From assembly GCF_900102195.1 (NCBI RefSeq), contig NZ_FNBE01000013.1:149000-212999 (forward strand): DNA of 64,000 nucleotides. Direction: 5' to 3'. Both the position numbers and the translations under genes were made by a program. Below are positions 8,591 to 17,006 of the stretch, in pieces. Each line of letters starts with the position of its first letter. The first letter of the stretch is position 1. Origin of the DNA: Pseudonocardia oroxyli (GTDB lineage: Bacteria; Actinomycetota; Actinomycetes; Mycobacteriales; Pseudonocardiaceae). Below the pieces are notes generated by a model, which saw only the letters and a list, made by a program, of their open reading frames with translations, searched no databases and was not told the origin of the DNA.

Positions 8591-9769
8591 ATGGCCAGCA
8601 CGAAGGAATGGTTCGAGACGGTCGCCGAGGCCCAGCGGCGAGCGAAGAAGCGGCTGCCGCGGTCGGTCTACCTGGCGTTGGTCGCCGGGACCGAGAAGGG
8701 CCTGACGATCTCGGACAACGTCGCGGCCTTCGACGAGCTGGGATTCCGCCCCCGCATCGCCGACGCCCCCGCCGAGCGGGCCAAGGGCACCACGGTCATG
8801 GGCCAGGAGCTCTCGATGCCGGTGATCATCTCGCCGACCGGCGTGCAGGCCGTCTACCCGGAGGGCGAGGTGGCGGTCGCTCGCGCCGCGGCCGGGGCGG
8901 GCGTCGCCATGGGGCTGTCGAGCTTCGCCTCCCGCAGCATCGAGGACGTCGCCGCGGTCAACGACAAGACGTTCTTCCAGATGTACTGGGTCGGCTCCCG
9001 CGACCAGCTGCTCGCCCGCGCGGAGCGGGCCAAGGCCGCGGGCGCCAAGGGTCTGATCATGACTCTGGACTGGTCGTTCGACTCGGCGCGGGACTGGGAC
9101 GCCCCGATGATCCCGGAGAAGGTGGACCTCAAGGCGGCCCTGCACTTCGCGCCCGAGGTGCTGCGCAAGCCGCGCTGGCTGTGGGACTTCGCCAAGAGCG
9201 GGAAGCTCCCCGACCTCACCACCCCGAACCTCGCGATCGGGGACGAGAAGCCGCCGACCTTCTTCGGCGCCTACTTCCAGTGGATGCAGACCCCGCCGGT
9301 GACCTGGGAGGACGTCGCCTGGCTGCGGGAGCAGTGGGGCGGCCCGTTCGCCGTCAAGGGGATCATGCACCCGGACGACGCGCGCAGGGCCGTCGACGCC
9401 GGCGTCACCGCCGTCTCGGTGTCCAACCACGGCGGCAACAACCTCGACGGCACCCCCGCCTCGATCCGCGCCCTGCCCGCGATCGTCGACGCCGTGGGCG
9501 ACCAGATCGAGGTGCTGATGGACGGCGGCGTCCGCCGCGGGTCCGACGTGGTGAAGGCCCTCGCCCTGGGTGCCAAGGCCGTGCTGATCGGCCGCGCCTA
9601 CCTGTGGGGCATGGCGGCGGCGGGCCAGCACGGCGTGATGAACGTGCTCGAGGTCCTGCGCCAGGGCATCGACTCCACCCTGCTCGGCCTGGGCAAGTCC
9701 GGCATCGACGAGCTCTCCCGGGACGACCTCGTCATCCCCGAAGGCTTCGCCCTGAGCCCGAAGCCCTGA
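8591..9769 (+). CDS. mftD: Mycofactocin-system FMN oxidoreductase MftD (orphan)
   Basis: A 392-residue FMN-dependent alpha-hydroxyacid-oxidase-fold enzyme. The start MASTKEWFETVAEAQRRAKK and segments ASEKGLT-like GTEKGLTISDN, VIISPTGVQAVYPEGEVAVA, SVSNHGGNNLDGTPASIRA and VLMDGGVRRGSDVVKA are diagnostic of MftD, which oxidatively deaminates the AHDP intermediate to premycofactocin. Family length is about 390, so it is complete. ATG at 8591 follows GAAGGGGCAGGCGAG. No mftA, B, C, E, F or R is present in this window, so either the cluster is split or this is a solitary paralogue with another substrate. It ends at a bidirectional palindromic terminator. Confidence 0.85.
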   Translation: MASTKEWFETVAEAQRRAKKRLPRSVYLALVAGTEKGLTISDNVAAFDELGFRPRIADAPAERAKGTTVMGQELSMPVIISPTGVQAVYPEGEVAVARAAAGAGVAMGLSSFASRSIEDVAAVNDKTFFQMYWVGSRDQLLARAERAKAAGAKGLIMTLDWSFDSARDWDAPMIPEKVDLKAALHFAPEVLRKPRWLWDFAKSGKLPDLTTPNLAIGDEKPPTFFGAYFQWMQTPPVTWEDVAWLREQWGGPFAVKGIMHPDDARRAVDAGVTAVSVSNHGGNNLDGTPASIRALPAIVDAVGDQIEVLMDGGVRRGSDVVKALALGAKAVLIGRAYLWGMAAAGQHGVMNVLEVLRQGIDSTLLGLGKSGIDELSRDDLVIPEGFALSPKP

Positions 9770-9780
9770 CCCCCCCGCAG

Positions 9781-9834
9781 TGTGGAGCCACGACTGTCGT
9801 CTTCGGTGCCCGAAACGACAGTCGTGGCTCCACA
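9781..9834. terminator. 20-bp perfect palindrome between convergent genes (repeat family A)
   Basis: Arms 9781-9800 and 9815-9834 pair perfectly; the intervening bases contain a further TTCGG/CCGAA pairing. It sits between mftD (rightward) and the histidine kinase (leftward), where it can stop transcription from both sides. The core GTGGAGCCAC...GTCGT recurs at 51771-51828, so this is a dispersed repeat used as a terminator. Confidence 0.75.
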
Positions 9835-9839
9835 ACGGC

Positions 9840-11216
9840 TCAGGGTGGCGGGAGGTCGGCCGTGACCTGCATGCCCCCCTCGGGGGCGTGGGCGGCGGTG
9901 ATCCGCCCGCCCATCCGGGTGACCAGGCCGTGCACCAGGGCCAGGCCGACGCCACCCGCACCGACGGGCCGGTGCCCGCGGTAGCGCTCGTGCAGGGTGC
10001 CGCGCTCGAACACCACGGCGTAGTCCTCGGGGGCGAGCCCCGGCCCGCCGTCGCGGACCTCCAGCACCCCCGGCGCCCGCGCCGCGAGCACCAGCGGGCG
10101 GCCCGCGGGCGTGACGCGCAGGGCGTTCTCGGCGAGCCCGTCGAGCACCTGGCGGAGCCGGCGGGGGTCGGCGGCGACCGGGACCGGCCCACCGACCTCC
10201 ACCCTCAGCACCGCGCCCGTCGCCCGGCAGCGCTCGACCCACACCGGGGCCGCCTCGGTCACCAGCGCCGTGAGGTCCACGGGCATCGTGTCGATCCGGA
10301 AGTCGTCCGCCTCCAGCCGCGCCAGCTCCATCAGGTCGTCGACCAGCCGCTCCAGCCGCCGGGACTCCGCGAGGATCGTGCGCCCGGCCGTCGGGCCGTC
10401 GGCCACGCCGTCGACCAGGGACTCCGCGAACCCGCGCACGGCGGTCAGCGGGGTCCGCAGCTCGTGGCTGACCGACAGCAGGAACTCGCGCCTGCGGCCC
10501 TCGCTGCGCGCGAGCGCGTCGGCGAGGTCGTTCACCGCCGCGGCGACCTCGGCGACCTCGCTCGGCCCGCGGACCGGGACCCGGACGTCCCGCCTGCCGG
10601 TGCGCAGCGCGTGGGCGGCCCGCGCCGTCCGCCGCAGCGGCCGGGCCGCGAGCCCACCCACGACGAGCCCGACCACGATCGCCACGCCCGCGCCGGACAG
10701 CAGCGCGAAACCCAGGTTGCGCCGGATCATCCCGTTCGGCAGCGGCCCCGCGTCCGCGCTGCGGACCAGCGCGAACCCACCCCCCGGTGACGGGCGCGCC
10801 TCCACCACCCAGCCCCCGACGCTCGCGGACACCGGCGCCGTCACGGGCGAGCCGTCGACGCCCGCCCGGCGCAGCACCTCCCGGACCGCGGGGTCGGGGG
10901 TGCCGACGAACGCGGGCCGGTCCCCGCCCACCGCGACGACGGCCACCCCCTGCCCCCGCAGCACGGCCACCACCTGCCGCAGACCGGCCCACGGCCGCGC
11001 CGCCGCATCGGGGTCGGCGAGCTGGGCGGCGACCACGTCGGCCTGGTCGGCGAGCACCGCGCGGGTGACCTCCTCGGCGGTCCGCGAGATCAGCCGCAGC
11101 GACACGAGCGCGGCGACCAGGACGGCGACCACCGCGACGAGCAGACAGCAGGCGGCGATCCGCCACGCCAACCCGGTCCGTGCCGCCCGCGCCGGGACGA
11201 CCGCGACCGTCGTCAC
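9840..11216 (-). CDS. Two-component sensor histidine kinase
   Basis: A 458-residue membrane kinase: transmembrane helix at about 19-41, extracytoplasmic sensor domain of some 125 residues, second helix at about 167-190, HAMP linker (190-240), dimerisation/phospho-acceptor helix with H251 in SVSHELRTPL, and a HATPase domain (about 345-455) with ENALRVTP (N box), DGGPGLAPED (G1) and GAGGVGLALV (G2). GTG start at 11216 overlaps the response-regulator stop by four bases (GTGA), so the pair is co-translated. The ligand is unknown; two small exported proteins encoded upstream in the same operon could feed it signals. Confidence 0.88.
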   Translation of the reverse strand: MTTVAVVPARAARTGLAWRIAACCLLVAVVAVLVAALVSLRLISRTAEEVTRAVLADQADVVAAQLADPDAAARPWAGLRQVVAVLRGQGVAVVAVGGDRPAFVGTPDPAVREVLRRAGVDGSPVTAPVSASVGGWVVEARPSPGGGFALVRSADAGPLPNGMIRRNLGFALLSGAGVAIVVGLVVGGLAARPLRRTARAAHALRTGRRDVRVPVRGPSEVAEVAAAVNDLADALARSEGRRREFLLSVSHELRTPLTAVRGFAESLVDGVADGPTAGRTILAESRRLERLVDDLMELARLEADDFRIDTMPVDLTALVTEAAPVWVERCRATGAVLRVEVGGPVPVAADPRRLRQVLDGLAENALRVTPAGRPLVLAARAPGVLEVRDGGPGLAPEDYAVVFERGTLHERYRGHRPVGAGGVGLALVHGLVTRMGGRITAAHAPEGGMQVTADLPPP

Positions 11217-11896
11217 GGGGCGTCCGCCCCGTAGCCCACCCCGCGCACGGTGCGGATCGGGCTGCCGGGGCCGAGCTTGCCGCGCAGCTGGGCCACGTGC
11301 ACGTCCACCGTGCGGGTGCCGGGGCCCGTCGTGTATCCCCAGACCGCGCCCAGCAGCTGCGCCCGCGAGAAGACCCGGCCGGGGCGGCGCAGCAGGTGGG
11401 CGAGCAGGTCGAACTCGGTCGAGGTCAACGCCACCTCGACGCCCCCGACGGTGACCCTGCGGCGGTCCACGTTCATCGTGACGCCGCCGAGCTCGAGGAC
11501 CTCCTCGTCCGTCGTGGGGCGGGCGGCGGCGCGCCGCAGCACCGTCCGGACCCGGGCGACGAGCTCGCGGGGGCTGAAGGGTTTGGTGACGTAGTCGTCG
11601 CCGCCCATCTCCAGGCCCACGATGCGGTCGACCTCGTCGTCCCGGGCCGTCACGAACAGCACCGGGGTCCAGTCGTCCTCGGCCCGCAGCCGCCTGCAGA
11701 CCTCGATGCCGTCGAGCCCGGGGAGCCCGACGTCGAGGACCACCGCCGCAGGCCGCAGCCGGCGCACCGCGGCGAGACCACCCTCCCCGGTCTCCTCGAC
11801 GTGCACGCCGTACCCGTCCCGACGCAGGTAGAGGCGGACGAGGTCCGCGATGGCGCGGTCCTCCTCGACGACGAGCACGAGGCCCCGGTCGGTCAT
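11213..11896 (-). CDS. OmpR-family response regulator
   Basis: A 227-residue transcription factor. The receiver domain carries the acidic cluster E11/E12/D13, phospho-acceptor D55 in VVLDVGLPG, the switch threonine in FVTARDDE and lysine in VTKPFSPRE. Residues about 128-225 form a winged helix ending with the typical TVDVHVAQLRGKLG and IRTVRGVGY. ATG at 11896. It overlaps the kinase gene downstream and lies 21 bases after the small lipoprotein gene, so a four-gene operon (12507 to 9840) is likely. Confidence 0.88.
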   Translation of the reverse strand: MTDRGLVLVVEEDRAIADLVRLYLRRDGYGVHVEETGEGGLAAVRRLRPAAVVLDVGLPGLDGIEVCRRLRAEDDWTPVLFVTARDDEVDRIVGLEMGGDDYVTKPFSPRELVARVRTVLRRAAARPTTDEEVLELGGVTMNVDRRRVTVGGVEVALTSTEFDLLAHLLRRPGRVFSRAQLLGAVWGYTTGPGTRTVDVHVAQLRGKLGPGSPIRTVRGVGYGADAP

Positions 11897-11917
11897 GGCC
11901 CGATCGTGCCGGCGACC

Positions 11918-12124
11918 TCAGCCCCCTTGTTCGTCGAGGTCGAGGTCGTGCTCCACGGCGTCGAGCTCGGACTCGATCCGGGAGAGCCGGGCGTCCGCGC
12001 TCTCCGGCGTGTCGGCGCCTGCGGTCGCGGCCGGTGGCGGCGGTGGGGTCGACGTCGACCCGGTGCTGCACCCCGCGAGCAGCAGCGTGCCGACCACACC
12101 GAGCAGGAGCGCACCCCGTCTCAC
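11918..12124 (-). CDS. Small lipoprotein
   Basis: A 68-residue protein with a classical lipoprotein signal peptide: MRRGAL, a hydrophobic core and the lipobox LLAGC, so the mature protein is about 50 residues and membrane-tethered. After a Pro/Ala linker the rest is an acidic helix with SRIESELDAVEHDLDLDEQ, which may form a coiled coil. The GTG at 12124 overlaps the TGA of the preceding secreted-protein gene (GTGA). Its place ahead of a response regulator and kinase suggests an accessory envelope component of that system; this is inference. Confidence 0.65.
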   Translation of the reverse strand: MRRGALLLGVVGTLLLAGCSTGSTSTPPPPPAATAGADTPESADARLSRIESELDAVEHDLDLDEQGG

Positions 12125-12507
12125 TTCCCGCAGTCCCGCGTCTGGATGTCCGTCAGCTGGTGCTGCAGGTTCTGCAGGTCCTGCAACCGCTGCGGGCGGT
12201 CCTGCACGCGGGCGTCGAGCAGGTCGGCGAGTGCGGTGCGCCCGGCGGCGCGCGCCTTGGCGGCCCGGGCCTGCAGAGCGGCGGTGGACCCCTTGGTGGA
12301 GGCGTCGCCGTCGATCCGCGCGATGAGCTTGCCGACGCGGTCGAGGGCCTTCGGGATCCGCTGGGTGCAGACGGCGCCCGACCCGGACGACGGGGCCGCG
12401 GACGAGGTGGTCGGCGGCGCCGTCGACCCGCCGTCGGCCAGGGCGATGCCCGAACCCGCAGCCAGGCCGGCGACCAGGACGCCACTCACGATCAGTGTTC
12501 GCTTCAT
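12121..12507 (-). CDS. Secreted hypothetical protein
   Basis: A 128-residue protein with signal peptide MKRTLIVSGVLVAGLAAGSG and a cleavage-like site near ALADGG. The mature part starts with a Ser/Thr/Pro stretch and continues as charged helices with one cysteine near the start (GAVCTQR) and one near the end (TRDCGK), able to form a disulfide. The heptad-like QDLQNLQHQLTDIQ suggests a coiled coil. First gene of the operon with the small lipoprotein and the two-component genes. No family is recognised. Confidence 0.62.
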   Translation of the reverse strand: MKRTLIVSGVLVAGLAAGSGIALADGGSTAPPTTSSAAPSSGSGAVCTQRIPKALDRVGKLIARIDGDASTKGSTAALQARAAKARAAGRTALADLLDARVQDRPQRLQDLQNLQHQLTDIQTRDCGK

Positions 12508-12584
12508 GCGGACCACGATCGTGCCCGCGGGTGCACCCTCGGTGCGGGGAGTGTTCGAGTCAGGTAAGCGCCCTCCCCACTGCC

Positions 12585-13460
12585 TCAGGTGAGCGCCAAC
12601 CCCCGCGCCGCCAGGACCCGGCGCTCGAGGGGGCGGAACACCAGCAGCTCGATGCCGATGCCGACGACGAGGATCAGCAGCACCGCGGAGAACACCCCCG
12701 CGATGTCGTTGAAGTCGCTGCCCTGCTTCAGGTACGCGCCGAGCCCCAGGCCGAGCGCCGGGCCCGCGGCGATGATCTCCGCGGCCATCAGCGAGCGCCA
12801 GGCGAAGGCCCAGCCCTGCTTGCAGCCCGCCAGGTACCCGGGCAGGGCGGCGGGCAGCAGCACGTGCCGGGCCGCGGCGAGCCCACGCGCGCCGAGCACC
12901 CGCCCGGCCCGCGGCAGGATCGGCGGGATCTGGTCGATGCCCGCGACCAGGCCGTTCGCGATGGACGGCACGGAGCCCAGCAGCACCACGAAGTAGATCG
13001 TGGCGTCCGTCAGCCCGAACCACAGCACCGCGGCGGGCACCCACGCGACCGACGGCAGGCTCTGCAGCCCGGACAGCAGCGGCCCGATCGCCGAGCGCAC
13101 CACGGGCACCTTCGCCACCAGCAGCCCCAGCGGGGTGGCGATGACCAGCGCGATCAGGAAGCCGAGGAAGGCCCGGCTGATGGAGGTCCACAGGATCGAC
13201 CAGATGCTGCCGTCCGCCACGATCTGCAGGAACGAGTCCCACACGGCGGCGGGCGAGGGCAGCTGGTACTCCGGCAGGACCGCCGTCGACCAGACGATCT
13301 GCCAGACGACGACGATCAGCACCAGCGCGACGACCGGCGGCAGGACCGAGCTGCTCAGCCGCCGCCACCAGGACGTGCGGCGGACGGTGGGGGTGTCCAG
13401 TGCGTCGAGGCCGGCGAGGGTGTCCCGGTCGGTGTCGCGCTGGTCGAGCTCAGGCGGCAT
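12585..13460 (-). CDS. ABC transporter permease, sulfonate/nitrate/taurine type
   Basis: A 291-residue integral membrane protein of the SsuC/TauC/NrtB family. It has an N-terminal cytoplasmic segment, about six hydrophobic helices and the cytoplasmic coupling loop with the EAA-type signature (SLMAAEIIAAGPALGLG). PLLSGLQSLPSVAWVPAAVLWFG-type helices are typical of the family. The ATG at 13460 lies inside the end of the ATP-binding gene (11-base overlap). With the two genes upstream it forms a complete importer; the substrate (alkanesulfonate, nitrate or similar) cannot be told from sequence alone. Confidence 0.87.
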   Translation of the reverse strand: MPPELDQRDTDRDTLAGLDALDTPTVRRTSWWRRLSSSVLPPVVALVLIVVVWQIVWSTAVLPEYQLPSPAAVWDSFLQIVADGSIWSILWTSISRAFLGFLIALVIATPLGLLVAKVPVVRSAIGPLLSGLQSLPSVAWVPAAVLWFGLTDATIYFVVLLGSVPSIANGLVAGIDQIPPILPRAGRVLGARGLAAARHVLLPAALPGYLAGCKQGWAFAWRSLMAAEIIAAGPALGLGLGAYLKQGSDFNDIAGVFSAVLLILVVGIGIELLVFRPLERRVLAARGLALT

Positions 13461-14220
13461 GGCTCGTGATCACCTGTCGCAGCCGGCCCGTGATCTCCTC
13501 GTGCAGGACCTTCTCGTCCCCGTCGACCTGCCACTCGCGCACCACGGTGCCCGGGCGGGAGGACAGCAACACCACGCGCTGGGCCAGCCGGACGGCCTCC
13601 CGCACGTCGTGGGTCACGAAGACGATCGTGGTCCCGGTGGCCTCCCAGACGCGCAGCAGCTCACCCTGCAGCGCGTCCCGGGTGATGGCGTCCAGCGCGG
13701 CGAACGGCTCGTCCATCAGCAGCAGGCCCGGCCCCTGCTGGCCGCGCGCGGTGGCCGCGGCCAGCGCGCGAGCGAGCGAGACCCGCTGGCGCATGCCGCC
13801 GGACAGCTCGTGCGGACGCTTGTCGCCCACCCCGTCGAGCCGGACGAGGGCGAGCAGCTCGGCGGCCCGCTCGCGGCGAGCGGCCTTGCCGAGGCCCGCG
13901 AGCTGCAGGGCCAGCTCGACGTTGCGCGCGGCGGTCAGCCACGGCATCAACGCCGCCTCCTGGAACATGAACGACGGCCGGGCGGCGCGCACCGAGAGGG
14001 TGCCCGTCGTCGCCTCGTCCAGCCCGGCGATCAGGTTGAGCAGGGTGGACTTGCCGCAGCCCGAGGCGCCGAGCAGGCACACGAACTCGCCCTCGGCCAC
14101 GCGCAGGTCGATGTCGCGCAGCGCGGTCACCGCGGACCCGCCCGTCCCGAACGTCTTGCCGACACCGGACAACTCCACCGCAGTGCTCACGGTCTCGCGC
14201 TGCTCCATCTGCACCGTCAC
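13450..14220 (-). CDS. ABC transporter ATP-binding protein, sulfonate/nitrate type
   Basis: A 256-residue ATPase with Walker A GASGCGKST (residues 51-59), Q-loop in FMFQEAALMPW, signature LSGGMRQR, Walker B LLLMDEP and the switch histidine in VFVTHDVREAV. The Q-loop phrase and length match SsuB/TauB/NrtD. The GTG at 14220 is eight bases after AGGGG, which lies in the last codons of the binding-protein gene, so this start is preferred over ATG 14208. It drives import by energising the overlapping permease. Confidence 0.87.
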   Translation of the reverse strand: MTVQMEQRETVSTAVELSGVGKTFGTGGSAVTALRDIDLRVAEGEFVCLLGASGCGKSTLLNLIAGLDEATTGTLSVRAARPSFMFQEAALMPWLTAARNVELALQLAGLGKAARRERAAELLALVRLDGVGDKRPHELSGGMRQRVSLARALAAATARGQQGPGLLLMDEPFAALDAITRDALQGELLRVWEATGTTIVFVTHDVREAVRLAQRVVLLSSRPGTVVREWQVDGDEKVLHEEITGRLRQVITSHAA

Positions 14221-14225
14221 GTGGG

Positions 14226-15317
14226 TCACCCCTGCTTGTCGAGGCCCGCGGCGTTCACCGCGGGCTTGCCGTCCGCCTGGCGGACCGAGTTGAGCGCGGT
14301 CAGCTCGAACAGGCCGTGGACGTCCGTCTCCGTGGGGGTGGCCCCGGCGGTGACGCTGTCCTTGGCGAGCTGCGGGAAGGTCGAGGCGAGCGGGTCGCTG
14401 TCGAAGCTCAGCTCGGTGAACGCCCGGTCCAGCACGGCGGGGGCGAGCGCCGAGTTCGTGATCGCCTTGATCGAGTCGTTGGTGATCGTCTTCGCCTGGT
14501 CGGGGCTCGTCGTGGCGAAGTCGATCGACCGCTGCAGCCCCTTGACCAGCGCCTCGACCGTCTGCGGGTGCTCCTGCAGGAACTGCGTGCGCACGATCAG
14601 CACCGTGGTCGGGAACCTGCCGTCCGGCCACAGGCTCTTCTCGTCCACCAGGACCTTCGCCCCGGCGTCGACCAGCCGCGAGCTCCACGGCTCGGGCAGC
14701 CACCCGCCCGCGACCTGGCCCTGCTTGAACAGGTCCAGCGTGCGCGGGTTGTCGATGTTCTGGACGGTGACCTTGTCCGGGCCCTCACCGATCTGCAGGT
14801 TCTGCTCGCCGAGCCACTTCTTCAGCGCGACGTCCTGGGTGTTGCCCAGCTGCGGCGTCGCGATGATCTTGCCCTTGAGCTGCTCCGGCGAGGTGATGTC
14901 CGGGCTGGTGACGAGCTGGGCGCCGGCCTGGGTGGACCCCGAGATCAGCCGGATCGCCTCGCCGTTGGACTTGGCGAAGGCGTTGATGGCGGGGCTGGTG
15001 CCGATGAACCCGGCGTCGAGCGAGCCGCCGAGCAGGGCGTTCACCTCGTCCGGTCCGGCGTTGAAGGTCTGGGTGGTCAGCGTGGTGTCGCTGCCCAGCT
15101 CCTCGGCGTAGAAGTTCTGCGCCACGCCGATCAGCGCGGGGGCGTGGGTGATGTTCGGGAAGTATCCGAGGCGCAGCTCGGCCGCGGGGGTGGTGTTCTG
15201 CGCCGGGGTGGAGGAGGCGGGGGTCTCCGCGGCGCGGGAGCAACCGGCGGCGAGGCCGACGGCCGCGAGGGCGGCGGCGCCGACCGTGACGAGGCGGCGC
15301 AGGGCGGGGGCGTGCAT
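14226..15317 (-). CDS. ABC transporter substrate-binding lipoprotein, sulfonate/nitrate type
   Basis: A 363-residue SsuA/NrtA-like lipoprotein. Signal peptide with lipobox GLAAGC, then LRLGYFPNITHAPALIG, the hallmark of the family, and the two-lobed periplasmic-binding fold (GTSPAINAF, IIATPQLGNTQDVALKKW, GGWLPEPW). NITHAPAL plus TPQLGNTQD favours the actinobacterial aliphatic-sulfonate/nitrate clade. First gene of a three-gene operon with ATPase and permease following at spacings of 5 bases and an overlap. Upstream lie a short leader ORF and a hairpin that may attenuate transcription. Confidence 0.87.
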   Translation of the reverse strand: MHAPALRRLVTVGAAALAAVGLAAGCSRAAETPASSTPAQNTTPAAELRLGYFPNITHAPALIGVAQNFYAEELGSDTTLTTQTFNAGPDEVNALLGGSLDAGFIGTSPAINAFAKSNGEAIRLISGSTQAGAQLVTSPDITSPEQLKGKIIATPQLGNTQDVALKKWLGEQNLQIGEGPDKVTVQNIDNPRTLDLFKQGQVAGGWLPEPWSSRLVDAGAKVLVDEKSLWPDGRFPTTVLIVRTQFLQEHPQTVEALVKGLQRSIDFATTSPDQAKTITNDSIKAITNSALAPAVLDRAFTELSFDSDPLASTFPQLAKDSVTAGATPTETDVHGLFELTALNSVRQADGKPAVNAAGLDKQG

Positions 15318-15349
15318 GGCGGGGTTCGGGATCCTTCCGGGGGACGCGC

Positions 15350-15374
15350 GGGCACCCCGGATCGCCGGGGTCCC
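15350..15374 (-). promoter_or_regulatory. Hairpin ahead of the ABC operon, possible attenuator
   Basis: On the minus strand CCGGGG/GGGACCCC-type arms (15365-15374 with 15350-15360, one bulged base, four-base loop) lie between a 36-codon leader ORF and the binding-protein start. A leader peptide followed by a GC-rich hairpin is the layout of translation-coupled attenuation. No clear antiterminator partner was identified. Confidence 0.35.
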
Positions 15375-15419
15375 GGCGGAGGTCGACGCACGGGTGCTGG
15401 GCAGGGGAGACGCGGCTCC

Positions 15420-15530
15420 CTACCGACACCCCTCGTCGAACGCGTGGCTCCGGCGCGACGGCCAGAACCGCTCCAGATCGAAGGACCGCAGGGTGCGCAC
15501 ACGAAGGGTGCGCGGCGCGGTCGTCGTCAT
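15420..15530 (-). CDS. Putative 36-residue leader peptide of the sulfonate-type ABC operon
   Basis: ATG at 15530 opens a 36-codon frame (MTTTAPRTLRVRTLRSF... ending GCR, stop TAG) that finishes about 100 bases before the transporter operon. It is Arg-rich with one Cys just before the stop, like the short leader peptides found ahead of sulfur-uptake and cysteine genes in actinobacteria. A possible promoter (TTGTCC, 17 bases, CACCAT) would place the transcription start at or next to the ATG, giving a leaderless message. Too short for homology to prove; the call rests on position and composition. Confidence 0.4.
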   Translation of the reverse strand: MTTTAPRTLRVRTLRSFDLERFWPSRRSHAFDEGCR

Positions 15531-15654
15531 ACCCCAATGGTGGACGCCCGTGGTGGACCGGACAAGCCGACGTCCGCGTACCGAGAGCGGGCCCGTAATG
15601 ACCGGACATCTCGACGCGGGTTTCCTGGCGTTTCGCCCGGTTCCGGGCGCGGTG

Positions 15655-16371
15655 GTGTCCGGTCAGGTGCGCAGGGTCCAGCCAGCGCCGGTAGGTGGGC
15701 AGGTCGTTCGCGAGGGCGAACGCCGCGCCGATCTCCGCGCGGGCGCCGTCCGGGTCGCCGGTCAGGGCGAACACGACCCCCGCGACGACCGCGGCGTCGT
15801 CCCCGACCGTGGGACGGATCTCCTCGGCGACCGCCCGCGGGGTGGTCCACGTGGTGAGCACGCCGTCCGCCCGGTCGCGCGCCAGCCGCAGCATCCGGGG
15901 TCCGTGCGCGGCGAGCAGCACCGGCGGCGCGGACACCCCCGGCGCGACGACGCCGCCGCGCCCGGTCAGCACCCGACCATCCAGGTCGGCCGCGGCGCCG
16001 GCCAATGCGGGCCGCAGGATCTCCAGGTACTCCTCGGTGTGGGTGCCCGGCCGGTCGAACGCCGGCCCGTACCGGTCCTCGACCGCCGGGCCGTGGCTCG
16101 GCCCGATCCCGAGGGTCAACCGCCCGCCCGTCGCCGCCTGCGTGGTGAGGGCCTGGGCGGCGAGCGCGAGCGGGTGCCGCGGGTAGGTGGTGGTCACGGC
16201 CGTGCCGAGGCCGATCCCGCGATCGCCCGCGGCGGCGAACACGGTGAGGGCGTCCCAGCCGGCGCGCTCGCCGATCCAGGCCGTGTCGTAGCCGGCCGCG
16301 GCCGCCTTCTCGATGTCGGCGACCACCTCCGGGAAGGGGCGGTGTTCGTCGATCCACAGTCCGATGCGCAT
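15655..16371 (-). pseudogene. LLM-class F420-dependent oxidoreductase, 3' end lost
   Basis: Residues from [16 protein letters not shown] through about 238 match small F420-dependent LLM oxidoreductases (MSMEG_4879-like): [48 protein letters not shown] and YRRWLDP. Homology stops abruptly near 15660, where the last 50 to 60 residues of the fold should begin. The frame then has no stop until 14785, inside the transporter gene, so the true 3' end has been deleted. The 3' coordinate given is the end of recognisable similarity. It is divergent from a broken LysR gene, suggesting that a once functional regulator-enzyme pair decayed together. Confidence 0.65.
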
Positions 16372-16441
16372 GTCCCCAGCCCACTCGCGGCCGCCGCGCC
16401 GAGCAACGAGCACCTACCCTGTGCAGCGATCACGATCGGTG

Positions 16442-16998
16442 ATGGAGGTGCCCGTGGAGGTCCGGCAGCTGCGCTACTTCGTCGCGGTCGCGGAGGAGCT
16501 GCACTTCGGTCGCGCGGCCGAGCGGCTGGGCATCGTGCAGCCCGCGGTCAGCCAGCAGATCGGGCGCCTCGAACGCGAGCGGGTCCGCGGCGAGGTCCCG
16601 GGGACGCGGTCGGTGCGGCTGTGGGAGGAGCCGTTGCGGGTGATGCTGCCCCGCGCCCACCCGGCGGCGGGCGGCCCGGTCGCGGTCCGCGAGCTGAAGG
16701 ACCTGCGGCTGCGGCTGCCCGCCGACCCGGCCCTCGAGGCCGCGGTGCTCGGCCGCTGCGCCGAGGAGGACTGGACCCCGAACGCGGGCGAGAGGTCCGG
16801 TCGGTCGAGGACACCGCGGTGGAGATCGCGGCGGGCGACCGGGACTGGACGGTCGTCTACGGCGAGCAGGCCGGGCTGGCCTCCTGCGGCGCCATGCTGC
16901 AGCCCTTCGACCCGCCGCTCACGGTCCCCGGGCTGCTCCTGCTCCCCGCCGACGGCGCCCGGGAGTGCGCCGACGCGCTGGCCGCGGCCTTCTCCTGA
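16442..16998 (+). pseudogene. LysR-family transcriptional regulator, internally deleted and frameshifted
   Basis: Starts with an intact LysR helix-turn-helix ([25 protein letters not shown], then [16 protein letters not shown]). The hinge and about 100 residues of the effector domain are missing. A fragment [14 protein letters not shown]... follows, then the frame shifts near 16795 and the tail ([20 protein letters not shown] to DALAAAFS) is in another frame, ending at TGA 16998. Deletion plus frameshift make it non-functional as a normal regulator. It lies back to back with the truncated LLM oxidoreductase. Confidence 0.75.
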
Positions 16999-17006
16999 CG
17001 CCGGGT

